Source: Gnetum montanum
Lineage: Eukaryota > Streptophyta > Gnetopsida > Gnetales > Gnetaceae
Length of the DNA stretch: 64,000 nt
NCBI GenBank assembly: GCA_015680685.1
Contig: MNCI01007802.1
Span: 531,400-595,399, forward strand
Direction: 5' to 3'
Positions 24,110-36,595 of this stretch are shown here, in pieces (the stretch's first letter is position 1; each line of letters begins with the position of its first letter). The notes under the pieces were generated by a model. The model was not told the origin of the DNA. It was given only the letters and a program-made list of their open reading frames with translations, and searched no databases. The translations under genes were made by a program, and so were the position numbers.

Positions 24110-26851
24110 CTTATTTTTTCTAGTAGGAATCATGATGAATGAGATGACTATAGTGAACTACTACTTGCTATAATAAGTATGTTCAATATCAAGGTGATAC
24201 TATATATATCCTAACCAAGAATCAAAGGAACATCCAAGTCAAACAATTAGACATGAACAATATCATTAAGTTGGAAGGAGGATACAATGCTAATACACAA
24301 TAGTATTTTTAAGACTTCCATGATGTCTAAACCTTGTATAACATTGAGAAAAATAGTACAAGCTAAAGTTATTCCCAAAGATACTTAACAAGATAGCTAA
24401 AAGTTGATACTAGTATTTGGAATCAAAATCTATTAGATGATAGAGTATGATGATAGAACTCTTAAATGATAAATACCAAACATACTTCATATTAATTAAC
24501 TTGAGAAAAAAAACGTCAAGAGTAGAAGCAAGGAAATCATGAAATACTTGATGAAGGCTTGGGTAGATATTACTCTCTATTACATAGATGTCCAAATCAT
24601 GGTTTCTCTAAAATGAAAGAGCTAAGGGAAATCATATATGGGCCAATGAACAAGACTAAGAAGGCTTTAGGAGTATATTCCCAAGTGATACTTTTAGAGA
24701 TAATAACCAATTAGATCTAATGGTTGATTGATCAAGTGGTGAAGCCAAGTGTAAAGAAGTACAATAGTGATCCATATTTTTTTAAAAAAAGGAAGTTCAT
24801 CTTTATGAATCGAAAGAGACATCATTGGAAGAATTGGTCCAATGGAAAACCTTGTCAATACAAAAATTAGCTTGTAAAATTTTAGCCATAGTTGATAAGA
24901 TGTGAGACTCAATCAATCAAAAGTTTCAATCAATAGTAAAAATTATGGAGGAGAAAGAAAAGCAAGATAGAGATAAACATAAGAATAGAAGAAAGAAGAA
25001 GAATATAAGAGGGGACTACTATAATTGAAAAGGTTACAAACTCAGATTTAGATTATGATTATTGTAACATCTTTAATTATAAACATCCTAAGGACTATTG
25101 CACTTTGATGTTACATCTTTAAGAGTTTTAGGCTTGTGTCTTACCATTCAAAATTTTACCAAAAGCAGATACCTAGAAAATTGTCTTACCCTCAAAAAAA
25201 CTATAGGTAACCCTATCATTAACAATACTACTATCCTAGTCAAGATCCATTGCAACCTTAAGAATATTATCAACAATAGTGGCAAAACCCATAATTGTGG
25301 TAAATGTCACTACTAAGATAGAAACATCCCTTTAACCAACCTAATCCTTATGGGTATTAAATTTAGTAACCTGTATCACCAAGTGGTTCTACTATCCACA
25401 ATCTTACTCATTATTAACACCTTTCATAGTACCACCAACTTTTTACTCTATAGATCAAATCTCCTTGATACTCTCCTCATCCTCATTAGCACTTTCAACA
25501 TTATGATTCTAGTCCTTTATCACTTACTTCACCCATGTAAGTTAAACTTTCTTCTCAACCATAACAACAAAATGTGACACAAGCTATAAACATGCAAGTA
25601 GATAACAACTTAAGTATTCCTAACATAAGCCCTAGAAGCATCTATTCTTTAGGCTTATCAACCATCCTAAACCAATGCAAGCATCTTTGACCATGGTACC
25701 CACATCTCTACCCTTCAAAATCACTCATGAGAAACCTTCAAAACAAAATTCCAATGTATAAAGTAGCATATTAATCCATGTTATTAAAAATTGGATAATA
25801 GTAGGTAATCTTCCTAGGAAGAGAACTAATTTTAATAGTCCCCTCATTTATTTGAAAATCATAAGGAATAATCCATTTAAGACTCTATCAAACTTAGGTT
25901 TTAAATTAAACTTGATTCTTAAAAGATGTACCAATCCTAGAACCTTCCACCATTGAAGAAGTATAAAATTAGGTTGGACCTAGTAGACCAATCCATCATT
26001 ATGCCTTTGGGATTGGCAGAAGACATTATGACTATCATCAGTGGATGGTCATATCCTACATATTTTCTTATGATCCATATGGATAACTATAAGAGGGGAT
26101 TTTTCATCATTATGACACAACTTGCTTAAGTATCATCAATGCTAAGTTGGGGATTATAGACTTATCCTTGGATATTTTCATGGAAAAATATCATGGAGAC
26201 ATCAAGAAAAAAAATGTTTCATGTGTTACATATAGTGACACAAGGTATAACTACATGCAAAAATTCTAGAGCATTGGTTAGAGAAACATCATAACATGTA
26301 GTACATGTGAAGAAGAAATGTGCATCTAGAACTGCCTGTATGCAATAGCCACAAAGTAATAAGGTTATCAATGGTTGATAATAGATGAAATCTATAAATC
26401 CAAAATATCCATAATACTAGCAAAATCACTTACTAACTCATATGTTAAAAAGATGAATAGAATGGAGGACATGAAACAACCACTCTTTAAAGTAGCATAA
26501 GTGTAACAAGATAAACATATTAACTAGGGAAAGTTACAAATCCCAAAAGAACCTATGTTGGAACTAATATAGCTAAAAATTACTAAAATATATTTCCCTT
26601 TACAATGGTAAATCAACAATAATCAATGTAGAGATAACAAAGAGAGAGAGGAGGAAACTACCAAAAGTTGTGAAAAAATGAACCACAATGTTTGCATGGT
26701 TTTATAATAATAGAACTAGAATTGATCCATGTATATACCAACATTTCATATACACAGATCCCACAATAAATTCCAAGAACTAACCATAATGCAAATGATC
26801 CAACTTTGACCAAGTTCCATACCAACTATAATAAGTATTAAAGAGGTGCAT
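24110..26851 (+). mobile_element. Fragment of Ty3/gypsy element H (gag, protease, start of RT)
   Basis: It resembles elements F and E but has no LTR. The gag core 'VKQLDMNNIIKLEGGYN' lies near 24238-24290. The knuckle-like 'CNIFNYKHPKDYC' is near 25063. A low-complexity N/T/L-rich linker follows (25130-25780). The protease part 'VDQSIIMPLGLAEDIMTI' is near 25975-26030. The N-terminal RT lead-in 'QHFIYTDPTI' is near 26740. The left end is truncated inside gag. On the right, pol is cut exactly where the LTR of element G begins at 26852. Confidence 0.75.
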
Positions 26852-27808
26852 TGATGAAGTATCGGTTGGTTGTGTCGACGTAACTATGTCAAGGCAAATG
26901 CCTCAATGAATTCTTTTACAAAAAAAGTTAATTTTTAATCCACCAATGATATTGTAGTTATGACATTGTATCTATGATGTCATAAATTCAATAGCGTATC
27001 TCTTGATACGTTACTGTCTAAATGATATCGTGGGATGTGTGTTTGCCTATAAATACAACACTTGGGTGTATAATTCGAATAATTTTTAGTACACACTTAG
27101 GTAGATTCTTGTAGTTTCATTTTGTAGTTTTAGTGAGAGAGTGAATGCCCATAGTGTGGTGTTGAGCAGTTGTATGAAATATTTATTTGAGTGGAGTGTA
27201 CTTGGGCACAATTCATGTCTAGAAATAAAGGTCGAGATTGCTTTTAATCATTGTAGCATCCACTTAGATTTACTATTTTACTTAGCATAGATTTTACTAT
27301 TTTATTAGTTTAATCATTTACATTTCCAAGTATTTTACTTTATTGTTTATTAATAAAGCGAAATGAGTACAGGTGGTTTTGAGTGTTTAACTATAATCAT
27401 TTGGTAATCTTAGTAGTGTTATAGCTTGGTTCACCTAGTAGCATTATGCATGCTAACCCAGTAATAGTTAAATGAGCCCAGGGCATGTATGGTAACTTAG
27501 GATTGGATGCTCATAGCTCTAAGCTAGTTTAGATTTACCTTCTTATTGTTAGTTATATTAAATACTTAATTTCTCTATTATCATTAAGATTAGTTTAAGG
27601 CTACAACAACATCAATTATCATATGTCTCAGTTTGGACTAAATCATATGTGACAAAGCTACCACTAGTCCAAGTGGGAAGACAATGACCTATGATCAATG
27701 CTTAACAATCTTGATGTCACAACTAGTCACATCCATGGAATTTGACTGGATCATGTGTGAACACTTGTGCTTCATATGGTTGGGCATAGGCATACCTACC
27801 ACTCATCA
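26852..27808 (+). repeat. LTR 1 of element G
   Basis: The LTR is 957 bp, TGATGAAGTATC...CTCATCA. TATA-like CCTATAAATAC is near 27049 and AATAAAG near 27222. Confidence 0.85.
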
Positions 27809-28739
27809 TTAGCATCATTACTAGGGATGGTGCTAGTTATCTAGATTAGTTGTATCATAAATGATCTTTGTTAAGGTATTAATGAATAATGGGAGTAAGA
27901 GTACAATAAGTGCTACCTTAACATGTCACTAGAAAGACATGTTACCCATGCTTGAAGGTAGGTAGCTTCTCAAGAATCAAAATAATAATAATAATAATAA
28001 CATGCAATGAATACACTCCTCCCTTGGACAATATGCCAAGTGGTAATGCTCCTTGCAATAGTGGTAGTCTTATGGTTGTAACTCTTAGAGATGAAACAAT
28101 GCAATGTCACTAGAAAGTGGTTTAGACTTGGTTTGCATCTTGGAAAGAGGTCTAATAATTTCCTTAACCATCAATAACACACAAGGATTCATTATCTCTA
28201 TGCTAATATACCTCACATCCCAATTTTAGCAATCCTTTTTACAATCCATCTCACCTCACTTTATATTTAATCATAACTTGTGGTTTTGTATAATATAGCA
28301 TTATTTTCCCAATTTGACAATACTAACATGTGTATTTTTCTAAATAGGTATTTCTTATATTCAAATCCTTGTGTGCCTAAGGATACTTTTAGGCATGATT
28401 ATACAAGGCCACTAAGGGCTTGAGCTTGCTTTTGGGATGATCCACTTATATAACTCTTGTATTTCATACTTGATAAGAAATTCCACATCATCTTGTGCTT
28501 TTTGAAACATCTAATAAACTTTCCATATCATCTAATATTCTATCTATACATCTAAAATTCATTATCCATTTCTTATCCATACTATAAACTTTTGTTGCTC
28601 AAAATTCCTTCTTCATCAACCTCGAATGCTAAATTATTGAAAACTATGTATCACTCATGGTCATAATCCTCTACACAAGCTTTACATCTCTCAAACATTC
28701 CATTTGACTGATTATTTTAAAGAAAAATCAATGAAAAAT

Positions 28740-28825
28740 TTAAACTTTTTAATGGCGACATCATACTTATGATGTCATAGCTATGATGTTGCGCATATAA
28801 AAATAGTATATATACATGCAGGAGT
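28740..28825 (+). promoter_or_regulatory. U3-like TATA region inside element G
   Basis: Palindromic words (ACATCATACTTATGATGT) precede GTATATATACATGCAG at about 28808-28823. The 11-mer ATGATGTCATA also occurs in this element's LTR U3. The region sits between the conserved box and the 3'-ORF remnant, as in element E. Promoter function is inferred only. Confidence 0.35.
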
Positions 28826-29339
28826 TAGTGAAAATTTTGACTTCTCTCACTTGTAGCAAGAGAAGATTTTGTAGTTTTTTCCTTAGCCCTCTTGCACACT
28901 AGCTTCCAAAGGCCATAACTTCATCCTTGTAACTCCGATATCCAAAATTCTTCAATCTTGTTGATCCCAGAGCTCTCAACTTAGTTGTTGGGGGATGCAT
29001 TATTCAATATAAGTGAACAAAAATTTCAAAATTCAAGCTACAAATTCCTAATGCCCAAAAGATATTATAAAGGGTAAGTACAATGACATAATATAAACCT
29101 TAAGGTTAATCAATCAAACTAATGCCAGAAAGATTCAAATAATACTCCTAATAGACCATATCAACTATTTTAGGCCATAATAAGTAAGGAAAATGAAAGA
29201 TGATCATAAGTAACTAAAAGCTATAACACAAGGGGTTTCCTTTTGAAAATTTCTTGAACGTTTCAATCGTAATAAGATAAAAATTTGATCTAACCAAGGG
29301 TATGAGCAAGGTAAATAACTATTAAGAATTGATAGGAAC

Positions 29340-29830
29340 ACCATAATAATTTCAAATCCCTGTTGATTGCAAATGGCCCCAAAGAGGATACCAAAAGGAG
29401 GACCTTCACAACACAAGAGCAAAAGAGCAAGAGGCAATGGGAGATGCCAAGTAAGGGAACAAACCCCAAAAGAAGAACACATAGAGAAGGAGGCTCAATC
29501 ATATAGCATTCATCAAGAAACTCCTACTATAGAGAATTCAGCCCAAGGAGAGGTAGAAATTCCACAAGGATGGTGCCTCATGCTATCAACAGATTGCCTC
29601 TAGGTCATCCAAGAAGATGATCATGTCCATGATCATCATGGAAATAAATTTTGGTCTGTTTATGGAATTTTCTCTAGAAGCAATGAAGAAACAACACCAA
29701 GCACCTCCATTATGGCCCACACTAACTAACACCGGTGAATGAAACTTAGGAGAAACTTGCCAATTCTGGTAGAACAAATAGGCCAATGCTACAGTGAAAC
29801 TTGAAGGAGTCTCTGTGGCATACTTAGTAG
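29340..29830 (+). pseudogene. Remnant of the 3' ORF, element G
   Basis: A K/R/Q/E-rich frame, 'APKRIPKGGPSQHKSKRARG' (29370 on) continuing to about 29603, resembles the R/Q-rich segment of element E's 3' ORF near 56200-56260 and of element A near 10690. It is much shorter than in E and is followed by non-coding sequence to the polypurine tract. Function is unknown. Confidence 0.4.
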
Positions 29831-30132
29831 AGAGGACATATGGAAAAAGAACATAGGGATGGAAGAGAAGAAACTTTCTAGAAGCCTAACGACAAAGGTA
29901 AGATGTCGATGGAAGAGGAATCATCACCCATAATATGAACTACATCAAGCCACTTCAAATTTTATTTTTGTTTTATCATGTGCTGTGTTATTTTTCTACA
30001 CACCACTATGGCAGTAAGAATTAGTCAATAGTTAGCATCAGTCAATAATCCCATCATTACTAATTTTTTGTAAAGAAAGCTTGATCCTATCTTATTAATT
30101 TGAGGATGAGTTTTTACTTAGTCATGTGGGCA

Positions 30133-31147
30133 TGATGAAGTATCAATTGGCTATGTCGATGTAGCCGCGTTGAGGTAGATACCTCAACAAAAATGCCTTG
30201 ATGCATGCCATTGTATTTTTTTTGATAAAGTCATTTTTATCCACCAATGATATTATAACTATGATATTATATCTACAATGTTGTTTATTCGATATCATAG
30301 CACAAGCTACATCATCATAGATATGATATCATAGGATATGTGTATCCTATAAGTATAACACTTGGACGCATAAATATAGGGAAGTTTCATTCTACCCTTA
30401 GGTAGATTCTTGCAGTTTCATTTCATAGTGTTAGCGATAGAGTGAATGCCCACAGTGTGGTGTTGAGCAGTTGTGTGGAATCTTTATTTGATTGAAGTGT
30501 ACTTGGGCACAGTTCATGTTTAGAAATAAATATCAAGATTGTTTTTCATCATTGCAGCATCCACATAGTTTTATTATTTTACTTAGCATAGTTTTTACTA
30601 TTTTCATAAATTTAATCATTTGCATTTCTAGGTACTTTACTTTCTTGTTCATTAGTAGTGTTATTTCTTAGTTCACCCAGTAGCATAACTCATTATAGTT
30701 TGACTCATTTCAAGAAATTAGGTATAATCATTTGGTAATCCTAGTAGTGTTATTTCTTGGTTCACCTAGTAGCATAACACTTGGTAACCTAGTAATGCTT
30801 AAATGAGCACAAGATGTGTTTAGTAAGCTAGGATTAAATGCTCATCACTCTAGGCTAGGTTAGATTCACATTAACATCATTACTTAGACTCAGAACTATA
30901 TTTCATTCTTCATTATTCTTATCACTAGGAGTATAATGGACCTAAAAACATCAATAATCATATGCCTCATGTTGGACTAAACCATATGTGACAAAGCTAC
31001 CACTAGTCCAAGTGGGAAGATAGTGTCCTGCAATCAATACTTAATAATCCAGATGCCATAACTAGTATCATCCATGAAATTCAACTAGATCATCCATGAA
31101 CACTTGTGATTCATATGGTTGGGCATAGGGGTACCTACTACTCATCG
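30133..31147 (+). repeat. LTR 2 of element G
   Basis: The LTR is 1015 bp and starts TGATGAAGTATCAATTGG. It is longer than LTR 1 mainly because a stretch of about 90 bp with TAGTAGTGTTATTTCTTRGT is duplicated at 30653-30780. It ends CTCATCG. Confidence 0.83.
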
Positions 31148-31400
31148 TTGGCACTATTGCTAGGGATAGCGCTAGTAATCTAGATTAGTTGTATCATAAA
31201 TGATCATTGTAAAGGTATTAACAATTTATTTTTCAGAAAATATTAGGTCACATACATTAAAACCATGTCTTCTTCACATAGGACTAATAATGAATCATAT
31301 GAAGATATCTCCACCTTACTTGCCTATCTTGGTAAAAGATGAAGGTAAAGTTGGAAAAATAAGGATCATGATGAGTATATGAAATCCTTTCTTGCATTGG

Positions 31401-31629
31401 CATACTCCAATATCCTTCGTCACTTACTCTTTCATTGCCTCTTTTTGATTCTTTCAAAGGTGGTGATTTGTCTTTGGTTGAAGCTACTTTGTGGTTTTCA
31501 AATGTTTTGGTTAAGTGTGCTTAACTATTTAGAATTATTTAAAGATTATAGATTTTAGTTCCTGATACAACAAACTTTATAAAATCAATTACTCAGCATA
31601 CATTGACACATCCTTGACTATGACACCAA
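31401..31629. other. Short unassigned stretch between elements G and J
   Basis: No recognisable protein. The right end (31605-31629) reads on the minus strand as a degraded tRNA-Asp-type primer site (TTGGTGTCATAGTCAAGGAT) that belongs to the LTR to its right. Confidence 0.4.
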
Positions 31630-32483
31630 TGATGAACGATGAAGCAATCCAACAACCAACCATACAAGTCACAAAGTATCCATGTGTGACTTGATCGTAA
31701 TCCATGGATGAGGCACTGTTAATATGCTAGCAATTAGTTTAAGTCTATGACCATTATCTTCCTACATGGAGCTAGTGAAGTCTATCTGTATGGTTTTACT
31801 CATCATGGGGTATATGATATCTGATGTTGTTTGGCCATCATTACTCCTAGCGGCCATGGTGAAAATAAAAATGATTTCTAAATCTAAGTGAAATAAGTTA
31901 ATGGATCTATCCTAGCCTATGGCAATGAGCATCTGTTCCTAATCATTTCACACACCTTGGACTTCATGTAACCACTATTGGAATACCAAGTGTTACACTA
32001 CTAAGCATACCAAGCAATTACACTTGAGTGCTTGAGATTATTCATACTCATTCTATTTACTAATAATAATAACAATAAAGTAAATAGAAAAGTAAAACGT
32101 TAACTATGAATAAAGTAAAAATTATGCTAAGAGAAAATAGTAAACTAGGGGAATGCTACAATGGTGAAAATGGCTCGATCTTTATTTCTAGTCACACTTG
32201 TGCCCAACTACAAAATGTTCAAACAAAAATTCCATTCACTATGACACACCACACTAGAGTCATTCACACTTCTAATCACTAAGTCTAAATTCAAAAAATG
32301 AAATAGAAAGAGTTTTGTTACTACTATAATCGAAAGTTATTAGATTGTATGCCCAAGTGTCACATTTATAGGGCTACACACATCCCAAGTCATTGTATCA
32401 TCAATGATGTATTATGCTAAGCGATATCGGAACAACAACATCATTAATTTAATGTTGTAATGCCTTAAAATTTGGCTTTATCA
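31630..32483 (-). repeat. LTR of element J (minus strand), remainder missing
   Basis: The LTR is 854 bp on the minus strand, beginning TGATAAAGCC and ending near TTCATCA at 31630. AATAAAGATCGAG is retained near 32185. A primer-site-like sequence adjoins its left edge, so it was a 5' LTR. No internal coding region survives. Confidence 0.7.
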
Positions 32484-32494
32484 AGGGGGGTGTT

Positions 32495-32645
32495 GGAACC
32501 TTGAAATACTTACAATATAGATACACCCTAAAATATATAGTCAAATTAGAATTTTATAACTAATCATTGCCTACTAGAACCAAACCCATGACTTGTTGCT
32601 TTCAAGTCAAGAGTCTTACCACTAGGCTAACACCTCATTGTTAGA
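32495..32645 (-). mobile_element. tRNA-derived SINE-like repeat, copy 2
   Basis: On the minus strand, 'TTAGCCTAGTGGTAAGACTC' is a good box A and 'GGGTTTGGTTCTAGTAGG' a worn box B. The body ends 'TATTTCAAGGTTCCAACA'. It is the best-preserved head of the five copies. Confidence 0.65.
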
Positions 32646-33148
32646 CAAAAAATTATTTACCTATAGGTAACCTTAAACATATAGCCAACATAATATTTTC
32701 ATATAATTTAAAAAAAATATTATAGATTCAAATCAACATACCCCTTGTAATCAAACCTATAAGAGAACATAAAGCAAAATCACACTCGCTTGTCCAAGGA
32801 CTCATCTCTAAAATCATTCAAGAACAAATTCGTACACTTATAATACTTGATTCTTCTAAACTTATAGACTAGAAACTAAATTTATGTATCCAAAGGTATC
32901 ATTATATTCCTCTATAATTTTTGTAATATATCATGTTGATTATATGTCTTAGAATGTACACATATGTCTTAGAATGTTGACCGGTTCCTTGAAATTGCTT
33001 AAGGAGAAGCATATTTTTAAGATTGAAAAAAATTATATCATTATGTTTTAAAGTATAAAAAAAGAAAGACAAAGTGAAAACCAATTAAAATAAAATTGGG
33101 AGAAAAGAACAATTCAAGTAAAATTGCTAGTACATCTTGAACTTGGTA
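32646..33148. other. AT-rich sequence without recognised gene
   Basis: It lies between the SINE-like repeat and the first base that can be matched to block A. Only short chance frames are seen. Confidence 0.5.
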
Positions 33149-33689
33149 AAGCATTGCATTCAATAGTGAGGGCACTTTTATTCTGATCATAATTAATTTA
33201 TAATCATTTGATACAACTTCTTCTACATTCAAGGCCACCACAACTTTAAGAAATAATCTTTTTACATAGGATCCCATTGGAAGAAAACCTAGTCAATCTT
33301 TCTTAGCTTTTAAGAAGACATTGTCGATCTTTCTTAGCTTTTAGCTATCAAACAAATCAATACATTTTAAAATTTACCTACGAGTGTTTCTTTGTATGAA
33401 AAAACATGATTTGGACATTGAATTTTTACAAATTCTATATTAAAAACAAAAAATTCAAAAAATAATGGCTATTTCAAACAAGGAAATATGATAAAATATT
33501 TGGGGCAAAATTTCATAGTGGGAAATGATTATGACATATTCTTGAAACAAATAAATGCCAAAATACATAGAGATCCAACAAAATTTAGAATCCCCAAAGT
33601 GGATCCTTAAAAAAAATTTAAAGCTTCCTCACCAAACCCAAATTCAAAATTCTTATCTAGAAATAAGAATCTATCATAACCACAATAAT

Positions 33690-35790
33690 ATCTTAGCATA
33701 AATGTCAGCACACTTGAATGGCCTTCTAATATTCCCNGGCATAAATGTCAGCACACTTGAATGGCCTTCTAATATTCCCACACAATCCAACATTGATGGA
33801 TTCTAGATCAGGCACTTTTACTACTTCACATTCAAAGTAAGCAGCTACACCTACACCTAGAGCTACAACTACAACACCAAGACACACAAAAGTTATGATT
33901 TTCTACACAAATTTAGATCTTTGCTACATGTTTCTCTTCATAGTTTCTATCTACAAAATACTATCCCTTTGATTTTCATCTATTTCAATCATCATTCTGA
34001 ATAGACTTTTAGTGTTCCCCTACTTACTACTACATGCAACAGGGCCAACAATTTCCAAATCCTAGGCCATTTTCTTTGCTTCTAAGAATGCATTTGGGTC
34101 AGAACCTAGATTAGTCTTTACTACAAAAATCATGTAGGGAAAATTGAACCTAGTATTTTCTACAGTTACAGAAACTAGAGATAGTAGTTCTACAATTTCC
34201 TTCCATGAGCCCATGTTAGAACTATCATAAACAAACACATCCACATCACACGGACTCAAAACTTTTAGATCCTATAGAAAAATCTCCAATTCATTTCCTA
34301 GAATCTTCCGTAGAACCAAACATTTTTCAATCCTATCATTAATTTTAAATGTGTTTACATCATACAGTTGCAATTTTTTCTCCTCGAATGCCTTGCAACT
34401 GAGAGAATTGAGTAGGGTATACTTGCTAGAGCTTGCTGATCCAAAAAAAAGCACTAAAATGCATTTCTCTCAAAATTATTCTTCCTGATATTAATGCTCC
34501 TACTTCAATTGATGCAAAATATTATTGTAGGATCCATAGGATACCCAAATACAGGTCAAGCATTTTAGGCTTTTCATAGGATCAACCAAAATCATAAGTT
34601 GCCATTGGTGAAAAAATTCATCCACAAAGATAGTCCCAAAATAATCCTCAAAGTTCATGAAACCTTTATCTTTCCAAGGATTCCACAGTGCAGTGGAGAA
34701 AACATTTTGGACTTCAATCCAACACAAGGATCCATTAGCAACCAAATCACGATGTGCATCAAAAACCCTAAACCCTCATTTGAGAGCTCTACGCTTTGAT
34801 CAAGTCTCTGATTAAGCAAACTCTGTGGAAAGATATCATCTATAGGCTCAAGATCATCACCATAACAAAACCTCCTAAGAATAGTCTAGACTGATTTCAC
34901 TTTTCCAATCCCCAGAAAAATAGAATGAAAAATTAGAAACCCTACAATAATCAAACCATGATCATTATACCCTCCTACAAGTCTATGTGAAATCATTTTC
35001 ATAACTCCTACAACATTCTTGGATTGCATAGGAACCCCAAAATAGCTAAGCTAAAAAATCCCTAGTTCTTAATCACTGAGTGCTCCCATCTACATTCACA
35101 TCATAGATGTTGAAAAGCCTCCTTAGAGCTCTAGCATAGTGGGCCCTGAAGCTCCGAATTTCATGGTCAAAAATCCAAGAAACCAAAAATTGAATCATGT
35201 CTTGAATAGAACAAAGTAGGGTCTAGATCTGACTAGGATTCATCATAGAGCATCTAACATAGGCCTAGATTTGAGGATAATCCACCAACAAAGCATATGC
35301 AAGCTTAGCAAATATATAGGATTCTTTGGGGTTGCTCAAATTCGAATCCGACTTGTAGTAGACCACCATGACCAAAGCTTCAAGTTTTAGGTGGTGAATC
35401 AAGGGAATAAACTAGGATTTTAGCATATTTAGAGATTTGGAGCCATTGGTTGCAGAGCTGAGAAGGATTCTATTTTCTTGCTAGAGCTCTTGTTCAAGAA
35501 TTGAAGATGAAGATGTGTTGATCAAAGTCAAGGGCATGTTGTCAATACAGAATATCTTAGGAAAAAATAGGCAAGAAATTACAATCAAGTGTAGTACTCA
35601 AGGGATTTTCTCAGGGAGATAGGATGAAGAGGAATATTTTTTTGCTACTGCTATTACAATCATGGTGGCAACTTGTATGAGGCTATATTTTCAAGTGCTA
35701 CTACCTCTTATGAAAACCACGACTATATTTTTTGAAACTATGTCTACCACTATCGTTATGGTAGTTTTCTTACAGAGTTGCAGGTGGGTA
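33690..35790 (-). pseudogene. MIRO (mitochondrial Rho GTPase) pseudogene, intronless, copy B
   Basis: It has the same layout as copy A. A degraded P-loop region 'IVVVFIRGSST' is at 35691-35720. The EF-hand-like 'DVNGVLSDEELG'-type segment is near 35080. 'LLNSLSCKAFEEKK' near 34400 stands where the second GTPase P-loop would be, with the GK-S/T residues lost. 'DVFVYDSSNMGSWKEIVELL' lies at 34190-34250. The C-terminal anchor reads 'FVCLGVVVVALGVGVAAY' near 33840-33895. Stops and shifts differ in part from copy A. No introns fit in the span. The frame is also affected by the duplicated sequence around the N at 33737. Confidence 0.76.
33695..33779. repeat. 42-bp direct duplication around a single N
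   Basis: 33695-33736 and 33738-33779 are identical but for the first base, and a single unresolved N lies at 33737. Copy A has the unit once (near 510-560). This looks like an assembly join with unmerged overlap. Confidence 0.85.
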
Positions 35791-35882
35791 TGGATTATAT
35801 GTATGTTTGATAGGATTCTTATGGAAATTGAAAACTCTATTATTCTTATGAAATTTGAGGATTGTATAAATGTATTTTTAGG

Positions 35883-36103
35883 TGGAGGTGTAAGAATAAC
35901 TATCCCACTTTTCATAGGAGGTATAAGAATAAATGTCCCACTTTTCATAGGTATTGGTTACTTAAAGGCCTTGTAATAGTTATCAATTACAGTAGTTTAA
36001 CACTAATTATGGAGCATGATTTAGTGATGGAGGGAAGCACTAACAATAGTTTAACACTAGTTATGGAGCATTAATGCTTTAGTGATGGAGGAAAGCACTA
36101 ACG
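35883..36103. repeat. Two short tandem repeats upstream of MIRO pseudogene B
   Basis: Counterparts of 2675-2898: a unit with 'CCCACTTTTCATAGG' occurs twice (35883-35953), and the 'TAGTTTAACACTA' unit twice (35992-36103). Confidence 0.7.
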
Positions 36104-36555
36104 CCACTCCATTCAAGGTTATTGGGTCCATAAATATGATTTGCCTATGCCATCAAGGAAAAAAATTGAATCATATGCAAATAAGATCTAATTAAGAATA
36201 CTATAATATGTAATTGGTTGAATGTAAATCTTTAGTTTTGTTTGTAATATCAATTCAATTTTCCAATTAATAATATCAATTTCAATAAAAAAACAAATGC
36301 GAAAACCAAATGATATAGAAATAGATTTTGTATGCTTAATAGGACCAAGAAGACTAATAATATTTTTATCAACTTTCTAAAAAATCAATGAAAAGGTAAA
36401 TAGCTCTACAAAAAATGGAACTTTGTAATATTCTTCATATTAGACATCAAAATTTGAAGTTCGGTTATGAATGATAAACATTGCATGCTTCTGTATAAAT
36501 GATCCTATATCTAGGACATGATGTACCATCAAAGCATTACCAAACTTAATAAGTG

Positions 36556-36558
<3 letters not shown>

Positions 36559-36593
<35 letters not shown>
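36559..36593. repeat. (AG)n microsatellite
   Basis: About 17 AG units, uninterrupted. The same place in block A (about 12225-12245) is a run of A followed by CAAGGAATG, so the array expanded in block B after the duplication. Confidence 0.95.

Positions 36594-36595
<2 letters not shown>

Larger units (their letters stand above)
26852..31400 (+). mobile_element. LTR retrotransposon G, tandem LTR-internal-LTR-internal structure
   Basis: The first LTR is 26852-27808 and is followed by a primer-site-like TTAGCATCATTACTAGGGAT. The internal region 27809-30132 has no recognisable gag or pol. It holds short non-coding pieces, the conserved box (28377-28475), a U3-like TATA region, and a 3'-ORF remnant. 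The second LTR is 30133-31147. It is itself followed by a primer site (TTGGCACTATTGCTAGGGAT) and a gag-like start (ATG 31265, 'MSSSHRTNNESYEDIS'). A second internal region after the second LTR is typical of unequal recombination between elements. It was inserted into element H. Confidence 0.75.
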
